DNA of 64,000 bases from Astragalus membranaceus (taxonomy: Eukaryota; Streptophyta; Magnoliopsida; Fabales; Fabaceae), in NCBI GenBank assembly GCA_039519185.1, contig CM076851.1, positions 28,396,857 through 28,460,856 of the forward strand. The letters are read 5' to 3'. Position numbers and translations under genes: made by a program. The notes under the pieces were generated by a model, which saw only the letters and a list, made by a program, of their open reading frames with translations, did not search any database and had not been told where the DNA came from. Below, piece by piece: positions 1 to 11,044 of the stretch. Numbering within the stretch: position 1 is the stretch's first letter; the number at the start of each line of letters is the position of its first letter.

Positions 1-1207
1 AAAATCTGAGAACCAATAAAAAATCAGAAAACAAAAAATTAGTTGTAAAATAGTGTTACATAGCAATTTGTAAGTAAAACATGTCATCAGGGTGCTGCAC
101 CCACCTTTTTAAATAGGGTACATAAGAATTTACCTTGTTTTTTTGGGGGAAATATGAGAAGGCGGAATTGTTTACCAGTGGGAGTTGGAGTGGGAGTGTA
201 AGTGGGAGGGAGGGTGGGTCTGAGTGAGTTGCTTTTAACTGACGGTGGGTAAAACAAAAACAAGTAAAAATTAATATATTGTTATTTTTTACTGGAAGTA
301 AATGTATATCTTTTTTGACAAAGGAAGTAAATATATTATTATAATTAGGTAGATTAGTATTTGCATATGGGTAGTATGCAGGTAATATTGGCTTCTCTAA
401 TATTCTTCATGTCGAGCTGGTGCTTCATCATGGTTTAAAGATGGCTTGAGAATTTGGTTACATGGATTTGGTATGCTATCTCAACTTCAATATAAATATA
501 TTATAATTCCAATCTTAAGTCTTGAATCATTAGGACATCATATCTTAATTGTCTCCGGAACAAAATCATGACTCATAGATGCTGTATTTATTTTTGAAAA
601 TGCGAAAGAGAATTTTATTTCTCAAAAAGAACCAAGGTATATAGCTGGAGTCACATTTTCAACAAACATTTTCCCGTGCATCGCACGGGTAAGAAGTAGT
701 TATAGACAAACAAAATAAAATCCCTTTTTATTTTTATCTTCGTCATCATCAACTCATTCACCTCACCTGATAATAACTCTGAATGCAAAATAATGTGAAT
801 CAAAGAATGAACATACATAAGTATAGACACCGGAATTAAACTAGTTCATTGATCATATATATTTCATTGGAATTCAAATTGTCACCCAAAAAAAATCCAT
901 TGAAATTCAAATGACTCTTTTGAGTGACAGATAGGCAGGACCAACATAACAAAGGAAATACCAAATATATCCCCCCTCCCCCCCCCCCCACACTCTCTAC
1001 CCACATTCTACTATAAGAACAAAAACAAAGACACCATATGTTAAACCCTAAGATCCTGATATGCTAGCACTAGCAGTGAACTTCAGCCACCAAATGCTTC
1101 AGCTTCAAACTTCATTGCACACATCATCATTCCTTCCACCATTAGCAGATCCTGATTTGAGTTTAACAAACAAGAGAGAGGTGGATATTTATTTATTTAT
1201 TTATTTT

Positions 1208-2005
1208 CTAGGGCTTCTTACCAATGGTGTGTTTGTTGTTATTGATCCAAACCTTAAGAACTTGACGCTTAACACCGTTCTCATTACAGAATTCCTGAAC
1301 AACAACATCATCTTGTTTCTGAATCCTCCAATCCAATCTTTCAGCAAAAGCCTTCATTTTTCCCTTCTGTTCAGGAGTGAACTTAGTTCTGAACCTCTTC
1401 TTTGAGTTCGAGCTCGATCCAATACCACCATTATCAGTATCTGTAGCATCATCATGATCCTCACCACCACCACTGCCTCCCGTCGGTGAAATCATAGCAA
1501 GAGCAGAGGGACCACCACCACCACTAGGTGGTGCAGTCACGTGCAGTAAACCCTTCGGAACGCGATATACTGTGTAATGCGGTGGAGGAGCAGCCTGGTG
1601 GCGATGGTGGTTGTAAGGAGGATAAGCATCTCTGGCAGGAATTACTGTGGCACGAACAGGAGCAGCAACGGCAACATCGTTCGGTGGCAAAGGAGCTTCT
1701 TTGCGGTGGAAGTTGCGGTGGCAGTTGCAAGCGGCGCATTTGAGAGCATCGAGTGAACCTTCAGGTCCGTGGGGGAGAAACTCACAGCAACCATCGAGAG
1801 CATGACCACCGCGACTGATGGCGTGATTCTTCAGACACTCTCTATACATTGCTTTGATGATGTTATCATTGTTGTTAACATTGTTGTTTCTCACAACCAT
1901 CGTTGGTGTTTCTTCGACGGGACTCGAGACTCTAACTCGGGATGAGTTACCAAGTGACTCATTGTAACCCATTTCCACCTCTTCATTAATATCTTTGATT
2001 GACAT
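1208..2005 (-). CDS. ZF-HD (zinc-finger homeodomain) transcription factor, copy 1
   Basis: This is a single-exon gene of 265 codons for a plant ZF-HD protein, a nuclear DNA-binding regulator that forms homo- and heterodimers. Residues 53-104 form the ZF-HD dimerisation zinc finger: the signature YRECLKNHA is followed by GGHALDGCCEF and a CAACNCHRNFHR block that supplies the Cys/His ligands. A low-complexity linker rich in Pro, His, Gly and Asp follows. The homeodomain lies at about 202-262, starting KKRFRTKFTPEQK and ending in a recognition helix with VWINNNKHT. Lack of introns and this length are normal for the family. The first Met is used because it heads the open frame, in-frame with no better upstream start. 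A TTATTTAAGG TATA-like sequence lies about 210 bp upstream on the minus strand. It is intact and near-identical to the gene at 12250-13047. Confidence 0.95.
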   Translation of the reverse strand: MSIKDINEEVEMGYNESLGNSSRVRVSSPVEETPTMVVRNNNVNNNDNIIKAMYRECLKNHAISRGGHALDGCCEFLPHGPEGSLDALKCAACNCHRNFHRKEAPLPPNDVAVAAPVRATVIPARDAYPPYNHHRHQAAPPPHYTVYRVPKGLLHVTAPPSGGGGPSALAMISPTGGSGGGEDHDDATDTDNGGIGSSSNSKKRFRTKFTPEQKGKMKAFAERLDWRIQKQDDVVVQEFCNENGVKRQVLKVWINNNKHTIGKKP

Positions 2006-2430
2006 TATTAAATAAAAAATGACGAGATCGTTGCGGGGATTTAGTAATCAAACACAACAGGCAAAGCAAAGCCTTTGAGTTTGTTGAAGAAAGAAAAAAT
2101 AAAAACACTCTTACTCTCACTCACACACTCTAACTCAGAATTTCATTTTTCTCTGTTTTCTCCCTAATCTCTCACTTTTTCTCTCTTAACACGATTTCAC
2201 AAGCCTAGGTTGTCCTTAAATAACCAACTAAGCCTAGTAACTCGGGAATTTTATTTATTACAGGTAACTTTAAAGTTGAGTAAATCTAGCTAAAGAACAA
2301 ACACAATTTAAGGGGAACTTAACTGGACAGACTTATTACTTTTACTGAGGAAGCAATTAATATGAGAAAAAGCAACACAATAAAAAATAGGTAATTTTGT
2401 CGTTTGCCATTATATCTCATTTATTCCGGT
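2006..2430 (-). promoter_or_regulatory. 5' leader and proximal promoter region of ZF-HD copy 1
   Basis: On the minus strand this region reads into the ZF-HD start codon. It has a pyrimidine-rich stretch on the plus strand (CTCTC runs at 2100-2190) and a TATA-like TTATTTAAGG at about 2215-2226. The corresponding region of copy 2 is almost identical until 13474, where a MITE is inserted. The exact transcription start cannot be seen. Confidence 0.35.
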
Positions 2431-2719
2431 TTTTACGCATGAAAGTATTTCTTCTTTTTCGTTGTTTTTATGTTAGTCTTGATAAGGATTGACTCGTTAT
2501 TTACGTTACTTTTTCCTAAATATTTCTTGTCTCTTGCTTTTATTTGCAAACAAAACCATCGGTTTAAACTCAAGGCTAAAATTGTCTTTTATTGAATTTC
2601 ATTAATAGGAATTTAAATTAATTAGTATAAGATCTCCTTGGATATTAAAATATTCCACCATCTTTTGCAACTTTTACGAATATTCAGAATAGATTTGAAT
2701 CGTAATATTATATGCTTAT

Positions 2720-3018
2720 TGTTAAGTATTAGACGTGATATGACCTGAAAATGAGTTTATTAGTGGGAGACATTCATTACTCTACAAGTCGATTTTGTAG
2801 AATTGAGTTAGAGCCAACCCAAATTTTAAGACTGTATCAAAGCCAATCCAAGATCAGTTGGGTCACTCGCTATCGAGGCACTCGGTCAACGCTTCAGTGT
2901 GTTAAGAGTCTTACATTAGATGTGATATGTATTGAAAAAGAGTTTGTAAGTCAGAGACATATCTCACTCTAAAAGCTAGTTTTGTAGAGTTGAGTTATGC
3001 CTAACCCAAATTCTAAGA
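2720..3018 (+). mobile_element. TRIM-like mini LTR element, degenerate
   Basis: Two imperfect direct repeats of about 115 bp (2720-2831 and 2900-3018) both begin TGTTAAG and end with TTCTAAGA or TTTTAAGA. They flank a 68-bp core that starts CTGTATCAAAGCC, a decayed match to the tRNA-Met primer-binding site TGGTATCA. A better preserved member lies at 14864-15199. There is no coding capacity. Confidence 0.6.
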
Positions 3019-3296
3019 CTTTTTTCTAGATTAAATGAAGCAACATACGAAAATATAGTTAATATTGTCGTTTCATCATTATATCTCATTTATTCCAGTT
3101 TTTGCGCATGGAAGCATTCCTTCTTTTTCGTTCTTTTTAAGTTAGTTTAGATAAGGATTGACTCGTTGTTTACGCTACTTTTGTTCCTAAATATTTCTTG
3201 TCTTCGCTTTTTTGGCGAACAAAACCGTGGGTTATAATTGAAGGCTAAATTTATCATTTATTAATATTCATTAATATGAATTCAAACTATTTAGCA

Positions 3297-3728
3297 TGAG
3301 TCGCGGACTAGGTCGCTCTCTTTAAGACGTTTTGTGGCACTGCTCCAAGGTGCAAGCAGGCTATCAACCACGACATCCCCAGGATAAAACAGCCCAGTCA
3401 AAACTGCTACGAAAGTTCACTGTACCGTGAAAATTCGCTCTAGGATATACACCCTCAATATGGTTATGAAAAACCACTCTTTAGAAACTAAGCTTGGAAA
3501 TGCTTCAAGCTTTCTAGAGAAGAAAGAAATTTAGGGAGAAGAGAGAAAACTTGAGGAATGATTTATCGTCAAGTGGTGTGATTTGAAAATGAGGAGAAGC
3601 TATCCTTTTATAGGTTTTTTCCACTATAGAAGTGCTTAGCCTATCCAATGTGGGACTTTTTCCAATTCACACACAAGAGTTCTATCCTATGTGGGACTTT
3701 TTCCAATTCACACACAAAAGTTCCAACA
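3297..3728 (-). mobile_element. Probable LTR or LTR fragment of an unclassified retrotransposon
   Basis: The segment starts TGAGTCGC exactly where duplication copy 1 ends, and finishes TTCCAACA. Read on the minus strand it begins TGTTGGAAC, has two nearly identical GTCCCACAT(T/A)GGATAG blocks, then TATAAAAGG, as an LTR promoter would. No matching second LTR was found, so it may be a solo or truncated LTR. Confidence 0.45.
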
Positions 3729-4458
3729 ATACCTAATTCATAGCATGCATTGATTTCACATTTAATTCATTTAGAACACATTTCAAACATATCAAGGAGT
3801 ACCAATATCAGATTTTCATCTCTAGTAACTACAAGGTATGAGAATCCCTAAGGTTATTGAGAAGGAGTGTGAACAACGAACTCACTTGTTATGTAGTTCA
3901 CCAACTTAACCATACTTGAAAGCACCCAAACCTCCTATTAAGCTTGTATGAACCTCAATTAACTCCAAATACTATCTTCCATTCCAACTCCTAGCTTGAA
4001 GAATCCATAACTCACATGAAAATTCAATATCAAGTGGTTAATGATATTTTTCCCAATTCTGTTTTACAGCAACAGTAAACAGTTTTGTAACAGGTATATC
4101 TAGTTAAATTCTTAACCAAAATTATCCAAACAAATACCTATTGTGTAGGGAATTTTGTCTAGTTTCTGAGGATGAAAGTTCCAAACTGATACATCAAGTA
4201 TTTAGGGAGTTATGACCAAAACAATGTGACTGATTCAAAACTGTCACTGATTCAAAGACAACATTTGTGGGTACAATTTCTCCCTCAATACTCTGTCAAA
4301 TAAAGTCATTCTTGTGCCTATTTTGAAGTGTTTCGTGTCTACTTTCAATACAAAGAGGTATTAACCAAATACCCGAGGTAGTCAAAACAGTTTTTGTGCA
4401 GAAGTTGCTGTGAGCTTTGAAACTTCAATCTTGTTGGGGATAACTGCTTTGATACCAC
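3729..4458 (-). other. Non-coding retroelement-like sequence next to a primer-binding site
   Basis: No open frame of note occurs here. At 4447-4458 the minus strand reads TGGTATCAAAGC, a tRNA-Met type primer-binding site, directly after the LTR at 4459-5152. The region is therefore probably the non-coding internal part of that element, truncated at its far end. Confidence 0.4.
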
Positions 4459-4682
4459 TGTTAGGGAAAACCGCACACATCAACGGATTAACTCACACGC
4501 CCAATGATCTTTGAGGAAATATTAATAAACACACCGCAAGAATAAAAGAAAGAAGAACATACAACAAATGGTTCGGAACCTCATGCCTACGTCCACGGAA
4601 ACACCTCAACATAATTTATACATCTTCTCAAATATGATTACAACAATTTGTAACCCACCCCAATATGTGTATCATCCTACAA

Positions 4683-4731
<49 letters not shown>

Positions 4732-5152
4732 AGAGCTACAAGGAACAATAGCACTCACATTTCACACAACAAGTGATCACCGGCACTCTCCTCTCACTAG
4801 GACCTGGCTAGAGATCCTTCAACTCTCTACATTGTCACCCAAGAATGGGGATGCCTCACCTCTTCATTTGGCATATCTCACCTCTTCATATGATCACCCA
4901 AATGGTATGCCTCACCTCTCCAATGGGGATTTTTTCACTCTTCACAATTCTTTCTATTTATAGGAGAGAACATGACTTTCATGCATGCATAAGACTTAGT
5001 GACATTTTATTGTCTCACCTTTCAAAGAAGCTCCACTTCTTGAATTTTCTTCAACATTCTAGATACACATCTTCATCTCTTCAAAGGTGTCTCTTGAATT
5101 TTCCACTACAAATATTAAATATTCTTTGGAAATTGTAATTGAATTCTCAACA
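4459..5152 (-). mobile_element. 5' LTR of a truncated LTR retrotransposon (copia-like by primer site)
   Basis: The 694-bp segment begins TGTTAGGG and ends TCTCAACA on the plus strand. On the minus strand this gives TGTTGAGA to CCCTAACA, followed by a tRNA-Met type primer-binding site. It contains a long (CT)n microsatellite. The partner LTR is not in the window. Confidence 0.5.
4684..4731 (+). repeat. (CT)n microsatellite
   Basis: About 48 bases of uninterrupted CT dinucleotide lie inside the LTR-like segment 4459-5152. Confidence 0.95.
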
Positions 5153-5205
5153 AATCCTCCCTAAATTAAAATTTCCAAACTTCTTCAACATCTTTATCTT
5201 TTCCT

Positions 5206-6512
5206 CTATTCAACTTTTTTTTTCATTTTTTTTGCAAGACTAAGCTCCTCCACATGTGCATCTTGCATACTCACTTCAAACCAATAAACTTGTGTGTGTT
5301 CCTCGCCATAATTCGGATCTGAATGCTCCTCTACGAGTATTGAATGGTGACGATTCACTCGTACTTGCACCGTTGTTAGCAACAACCAACAGGACACGTC
5401 GTTTGACCTCCACATTGTCAAGAAGAGATTAGGGTAACGGAGCTCTGACCCGGACCTCTTATTCGCTTGTTTGGTTGTGGCATTATGCTCTCCCTCTGAA
5501 TCACCGAGGATGTCATGCCCTCCGATCTCGACCAGATTGACTTCGGACACGACTTTTTTGCCGGCGTGGTCCTTATCGGTTTTGTCAGATTTATGCTCTG
5601 TTTTTATTGAGAGGTAGTGGCATTTCTTCGCAGATTTCAGGTCGACTCCGATTGTGATGATCTCGTCATTGGCTGAGTAAAACCTCATCTTCAAGTGGAC
5701 CGTAGAGGCCACGGCTCCGAGCCTACCCAATGTCGGTCTCCCGATGATGCAGTTATACGGGGATTTGCAGGGAAAAACAAGGAATTGGGTTTTCACCGTC
5801 CTAGAGAGCTTATCAGTTCCATAGGTGACCATTAACTCGAGATACCCAAGCGTAGTAGTTTTTGCCCTTGAACTCGGTGTTGGCACATTCAGCCAAGATC
5901 TTTGATTTTGACTCGTTCAGCTCGGTATACTCGGAAAACCGGGGTCGCCTTTCCCGAGAAGGCCTTGCCGAATCTTTCTTTGCATTTTTCCCTTGGTCAC
6001 TTCCCTTTGCCAGGGCTGAACCTTGACCTGCTTCATCGGCCATTTCGTCTTCCTCATAGTCAATGAACCTCTACACCCGACGTAGGAATTCTTTCAGAGT
6101 GTGGGGTCGGCGAACGCCAACGTCAATTTGGAAAAGGCTCTTCTTGTGGAGCCCGTGCCTCATGAATAAGAGTCTGATTTTATCCTCTAAGTGTCTGACA
6201 TTGTTCACCTCTTTGTTAAATCTTTCAATATAGTCTCGTAAAGTTTCATTCTCGCCTTGCTTGACTGCTTTAATCATGTCTACCGACTTGGGCTTCAATC
6301 TAGATGCAGTGAAACGCGCCGAGAACACCCGGACGAGCTGGTCCCAAGAGTAGATGGAATCGGGCTTGAGATCCCTAAACCAGGAGAGTGCTGCTTTGCT
6401 CAGCGACAGAGGGAAGATCTTACATTTAATGTCGTCTGTGGCGTTCCTATACTGCATCATGAGGTCGAACGTATCAACATGTTCATCCGGGTCTCCGGTT
6501 CCAACGTACATG
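5206..6512 (-). pseudogene. Ty3/gypsy gag-protease remnant, downstream part
   Basis: Three open pieces on the minus strand carry gypsy polyprotein features. The piece at 6512-6071 is retrotransposon gag: DPDEHVDTF, then ALSWFRDLKPDSI, then FNKEVNNV. The piece at 6043-5813 is a charged linker. The piece at 5886-5206 includes FPCKSPYNCIIGRPTLGRLG, typical of the region after the aspartic protease of plant gypsy elements. The frames are out of phase, so indels have broken the polyprotein. Reverse transcriptase, RNase H and integrase are absent and the sequence stops at about 5160. The 5' part of the same gag resumes at 8941, beyond the CACTA insertion. Confidence 0.8.
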
Positions 6513-8937
6513 CACTACAACAAAACTGTAGAAAGAGGGCGCACCCTTTAGGGGCGCTTTTTAAAAAGCGCTCCTGATGCCCAAATACGCAGGGCCTTTA
6601 GGGGCGCTTTTTAAAAAGCGCCCCTAAAGGCCCTGCGTATTTTGAGCATCAGGGGCGCTTTTTAAAAAGCGCCCCTAAAGGCCCTGCGTGTTTTGAGCAT
6701 CAGGGGCGCTTCTTAAAAAGCGCCCCTGAAGCCCAGAACACGCAGGGCCTTTAGGGGCGCTTTTTAAAAAGCGCTCCTGATGCCCAATTTCTCTCTTTTA
6801 CCCTAACTCCCTCTCATTATTTGCGAAAATTCACACAGCCGCGCCTCCCTCACACTTCACACACACAGTAGCCTCCATTTGCGAACCTTTGCAGCTTCCC
6901 TCCCTCCTCCGTGAACGTACGGCCTTCCCTCCTCCCTCCTCCGTGAACCGAAGCAGCTTCTCCCTCCTTCCTTCCTTCGTGAGCGACGACGCCTTCCCTC
7001 CTCCCTCCTCCGTGAACGGCCTTCCCTCCTCCGTGAAAATGAAGCAAGGCCTTCTCTCTCTTTCGTGAAAACAAAGCAGCGCCTCCTCCCTCCTCCGTGA
7101 AAACGAAGCAACGCCTCCTCCCTCCTCTGTGAACGTGAAAACTCAGAAGGTAAACGATGCACAATCCCTCCTTCGTTTTTTTTTTGACAAGCCATAGTTT
7201 CATTCCTTTCATGAGTCATATGATTTTGAAGATTAGATTCTGATGTGAGTGCTGAAATGATTTGTATTTGGATGTTTTTTGTATTAAAATGTTGATTGAT
7301 GAAAAAAAAAAATTAGTTGTATGTTGTATTAAACTTGGAATAGATTTTGAAGATGTGCCCCTGATTAGATTTTGAAGATTATCTATTGTGTTTATATGTT
7401 GTATTAAACATGGAATAGATTGGATTAATAAAGGAATGTGAGAAGTATTTTAAATTAGTTGTAAATCAAAAATTCTGCAGAAAATCGTATAACATAGGTT
7501 CAGTATTTATGTATGATTGTGGGGCTGACTTCCTTCGTGAGCGACGGCGCTGCTTCTCCCTCCTCCGTGAACGGCGCTGCTTCGTCCTCCCTCCTCCGTG
7601 AACGACGCCTTCACTCCGAGACTTTTGAGTTTTCCTCACTTTAATCTTTAGATTTTCAAATTTTTTTTATTCACGTTGGTTACAGTTTCGTGTTGTTTTT
7701 ATGAGGTTACATGTACTGGTTTTCTGTGCAAAGGCGTATTTGATGAGTGCGAAAAACCCTTTTCGTGAAAATTTGATGTTTGTGTTGATTGTTTGGGAAT
7801 TCATTTTATAATTGTTAATGATTGATGCATTTGTTGATTTAATTGTTTGTGACTGGAAATACGAGTGGTATGATGAGGCATTGGACTGGATTTAGTGTTA
7901 GGGACGAATTAATTGGAACCGAAAAGGGCGAGGAATAAGAATAGAATAGGAAATAGAGCTTGGGAAAATAGGGAGAGGAATTGAAAAACTTTTAAAAGAG
8001 GAAATTTGTCTGTTTTTTTGGATATGAATTGAAAAACTTTTAAAAATTGTACTTTGTCTGTTTTTCACCTATAATATATTTAAGTTCTCTTATCAGGTGA
8101 GATGACTTCCCACAGTGACGATAGTGTACAGTGGTCATGAGAGTCATGATAGCGCACAAAAAAAGTTCACTCGTCGTGGAATGACAGTTAAGAAGAATAT
8201 CATCAATCGGGGGAACAAAGGGCCTCCTAAACTTAAAGTAAGATACTTACTAATTAACTAACTTTGTTACATACTTTTAACTGTTTGTTATCTAATTTAC
8301 ACAATTAATAATGCAGGTCATATGGAATTCTAAAAACCAACCGATTGTATGTATATAAGATGGGTATATATAAGTTTGTTAGTTGGAATTTAATTTGCAA
8401 TTGGTTAGTTGATTTGAAATTTGGTTGTTGAGTTTATATTGGTTGTTGTTGGTTCGTTTCTGTTTCAGTTTTATGCAGGTGATGATATTGGTTGATGCAA
8501 AATATTTGATATACCAGAAACAAATTTTTTTTTTTAAAAAAAAAAACATAGAATCAGGGGCGCTTGCAGTAAAAAGCGCCCCTGTTGATCTTAACGCACT
8601 TGACAATCAGGGGCGCTTGCAGTTAGAAGCGCCCCTGTTGGCCTGACCAACAGGGGCGCTTGCCAACAGGGGCGCTTCTAACTGCAAGCGCCCCTGATTG
8701 TCAAACGCGCTAAGGCCAACAGGGGCACTTTTTACTGCAAGCGCCCCTGATTGTCAAACGCGCTAAGACCAATAGGGGCGCTTTTTACTGCGAGCGCCCC
8801 TGTTGCCTAATAATTAGAGGCGCTTGTTGGGCGCTCCTATAGAAGGTTTGGCAACAGCAACGCCAGATTTAGGGGCGCCCGAAAGCGCCCCTAATGGATT
8901 AAAAAAAGCGCCCCTGAAGGCTTTTTTTGTTGTAGTG
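6513..8937 (+). mobile_element. Non-autonomous CACTA (En/Spm) transposon inside a gypsy gag
   Basis: The left end is CACTACAACAAAA and the right end is TTTTTTTGTTGTAGTG, a proper CACTA inverted terminal pair. The 3-bp target duplication ATG sits at 6510-6512 and 8938-8940. Both subterminal regions are packed with GGGGCGCTTTTT blocks and their complements, forming palindromes, as expected of transposase-binding arrays. The interior (about 6850-7620) holds purine/pyrimidine-biased minisatellites built on CCTCCGTGAACG. A TNP-like exon relic lies at 8163-8358. There is no full transposase, so the element needs one in trans. The gag frame closes exactly across the insertion. Confidence 0.93.
8163..8358 (+). 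pseudogene. Relic of a CACTA-element protein (two exon pieces)
   Basis: Bases 8163-8237 read KFTRRGMTVKKNIINRG and on. A GTAAGA donor follows at 8238 and a TGCAG acceptor ends at 8316. The next exon begins VIWNSKNQPIV. This resembles the conserved 'RRGxTxMKxI...xWNxxGQP' block found in proteins of plant CACTA elements. It is short and has no visible start or continuation, so it is a remnant. The family name is from recalled similarity. Confidence 0.5.
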
Positions 8938-8940
8938 ATG

Positions 8941-9530
8941 TTCAATTGCGAGGGCTTCTCTAAAGATTTCGGCACTTTGCACTCGGCGATCTCCCGAATA
9001 AAGGGGGTCCGTCGGGATCGTCCGGAATGGCCCCGGTGGAGTGAATGACTTTTCCTGCGGGGAGAGCGATGCTTGGGCCGAGGAGAAGGGCTGCGAGATG
9101 ATGAAGACCCATACGAGCTCTGACTAGGGCTGGAGCTCGGGGGAGTCGAGGAGAGCGAGAGCCTCCACGTCGGCCCGCCCTACAAGGAGGAGACCTGTGA
9201 ACGTGATTTCTATGGGCGATTTTCCTCCGAGGTGGGGAGCGGTGGTGCTTAGAGGCGACATTTTGTTGAACGGGAGATTTTTCGAGCGGTCGAGCCGAGA
9301 TAGCAGGAGTGTTTGCTCAGACCGCAGCGCCCTCCTCTTCCATCTGTGTCAGACGCAATTCTTGTTGTGCGATGTCGCGACTTTGGCGATCCAAGAGATC
9401 CAGTATCTGGTTCACTGCTTGGACCGAAACTGGGACTGCCTAGGCAATGAGCTGACAAGAGGAGTGGTGCGGAGCAGGCCTCCTCTGCGGGGATTTCTTG
9501 GACGTGCCCTTAACGATAAACTCCCACTGT
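8941..9530 (-). pseudogene. Ty3/gypsy gag remnant, upstream part
   Basis: The minus strand reads FIREIAECKVPKSLEKPSQL directly up to the CACTA insertion and then continues into the gag piece at 6512. Upstream, toward the LTR, the reading frame is broken by stops and shifts, although patches such as QSRDIAQQELRLTQMEEEG are recognisable. At 9523-9540 the minus strand reads TTTGGCGACCACAGTGGG just after the LTR, a TGGCG-type primer-binding site. Confidence 0.7.
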
Positions 9531-9540
9531 GGTCGCCAAA

Positions 9541-9986
9541 TGTTGTGTACCTTACCTCGGGATCTGAGATCCGGAATCTGCTGTCGGTATCCTGTGTTTA
9601 GTGTGAGTCTTCTTCTTACCCAAGATCGGACGAGTTCGTTGAGAGTCGGAATCTTCCGAGGTTGTCTCCGTCAGCGTTGTCAACTTCCGAGGTTGAACTC
9701 GGGGGGTCGGGTACCTGCAGACACTCCGATGCCAAAGTCAGCAATCAGAAGTCAGTGAGGGGCACAAGTGAACGAAGCGTACCTGAATGCGGTGGGTAGA
9801 CCTGTATTTATAGACGCTGGCCAGGGGACTCCGCGGGTCTTGCTCGATCCGGAGCCGTTGGATCGGGGCGCTGTGATCTAATTCGTTGATCTTGATTCCG
9901 TGTGAGGGCTTGTTTGTTGGGCCAGATCTATTGTCGAATTGTGTCGTTCCTAATGCGGATTGGGCCTCTTAGGCCGATTTAGAACA
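9541..9986 (-). mobile_element. 5' LTR of the gypsy remnant
   Basis: The 446-bp segment is bounded by TGTTGTGTAC and TTTAGAACA, so it is TG...CA on either strand. The primer-binding site and gag remnant lie just inside. It has a TATTTATAG promoter-like motif and the block GGTACCTGCA...CACTCCGA. The same block occurs in the 375-bp LTRs of the 15-kb element at 26034-41048, so the two families are related. The other LTR is missing. Confidence 0.75.
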
Positions 9987-10224
9987 AATAATTTTTTAAA
10001 ACGTCAAATCAAAACAAAGAGAATAGGTATATCCACTTGTTCTGGCCCAACTTTGTTCATTTAGGTAGCCATTTTATTTAGTATAGCTAGTTAGCCTTTT
10101 AATAATCACAAACCTAAAATCTAAAAATCAAAACAAAAACTTCAGAGATTGGAATCGATCCCTCACCATCACGGTTATAAGATAATGGCCTGCCATTTGA
10201 ACCAAGCTTCATTTTGGTTATTAA
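9987..10224. other. Short stretch without a recognised feature
   Basis: AT-rich sequence lies between the gypsy LTR and the MITE. A motif GGAATCGATCCCTCACC near 10150 recalls degenerate tRNA-derived sequence, but no cloverleaf is evident. Confidence 0.5.
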
Positions 10225-10604
10225 GGCTATGTTTGGTAGAAAGTAGCTGATAGCGGATAAGCTAGTGGATAGTGGATAAAGTAGATTATAGCAGATGAGC
10301 TGATAGCAGATAGCAGATAACAGATAAGCTAGTGGATTGGATTTAAAGTGTTTGGTATAGAAGTTGAACTAGCTTATAAAAATAAAATGACACAAATAGA
10401 CATTTGTAATTAATGTTTAAATATGAGAGAGAATATTCACTTAATGGAGGATAAATGAGGAATTTATTGAAGTAGCAAGGGTAAAAATGAGAGAAAAAAA
10501 TGAAACAATATAAGCTATAAGCTCAAACGCTACTTCAAGTAGCGTTTCAGAAAAATGCTATAAGCTACTAAAAACGCTATAAGCTACTCATGCCAAACAG
10601 AGCC
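10225..10604 (+). mobile_element. MITE with GGCTNTGTTTGG ends
   Basis: A 380-bp element starts GGCTATGTTTGG and ends CCAAACAGAGCC. The body is AT-rich with repeated 'TAAGCTA' and 'CTACTTCAAGTAGCG' palindromes and no coding capacity. Two further members lie at 44472-44792 and 44796-45137. A clear target-site duplication was not found, so the superfamily (hAT or PIF/Harbinger) is open. Confidence 0.75.
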
Positions 10605-11044
10605 TAGGTGGACCGCGCTTTTAGTATTACATACAAATAAATTTTGAGGCCCAAAGCCCTTGCTTTAGTGGCTTGGGTCTTGGCTCGACCCTGGATTTTA
10701 CTGGATATGAGAGCTTGTACGTAAAAGAGGCATGGGGTTTACTCGAGGAGAGGTTGAGTAAACGAGGGAATATGTGAGTTGTTTTTTCGGGACAACTAAT
10801 GTACCCATCAAATATAGATGGGTACTGCACCCAACACGTGTCAAGATGCAATTTTGAGACTAACCAATGCAGTTTTTTAGGGCGTGGTTGCCAACGATGA
10901 GAAAAATAAGTCTGTAGAGTAGAGTTAATAATGATGAGGAGAAAGGAACAATTGCACAACAAATGATGAGCATAAATCAAAAATTAGGAAATATGAAAGG
11001 AGAATTCTAATTCAAACTGTAATTGGGGTAATATTACAATTGTT
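10605..11044. other. Unique spacer before duplication copy 2
   Basis: No gene or repeat was recognised. An open frame at 10627-10980 on the minus strand shows no family motif and is probably chance. Confidence 0.5.

Larger units (their letters stand above)
1..3296. repeat. Segmental duplication, copy 1 (carries ZF-HD gene)
   Basis: The sequence from base 1 matches the sequence from 11045 almost base for base. The match covers the ZF-HD gene, its 3' and 5' flanks and a TRIM-like repeat, and runs to 3296. There the match breaks because an LTR-like sequence starting TGAGTCGC follows. The left end lies outside the window, so the true length is unknown. Within the copy, 2401-3050 is itself repeated imperfectly from 3060 on, an older local tandem duplication. 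Bases 1-1200 downstream of the gene hold no other recognisable gene. Confidence 0.95.

Noticed and set aside
1061..1405. Plus-strand open frame of 114 codons
   Set aside because: It overlaps the 3' end of the ZF-HD gene on the opposite strand and shows no protein motif. It is an antisense shadow.
1524..1743. Open frames on both strands inside the ZF-HD gene
   Set aside because: They are alternative-frame reads of the ZF-HD coding sequence, repeated identically in copy 2 at 12566-12785.
3297..5152. 3297-3728 and 4459-5152 as the two LTRs of one element
   Set aside because: The two segments differ in sequence and length, so they cannot be an LTR pair.
6850..7219. Two 120-codon minus-strand frames rich in Gly, Arg and Glu
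   Set aside because: They are different frames of the CCTCCGTGAACG minisatellite inside the CACTA element. Repeats lacking stops create such frames by chance.
10140..10210. Possible tRNA or SINE near GGAATCGATCCCTCACC
   Set aside because: Only one motif is suggestive. No A-box, tail or target duplication is visible.
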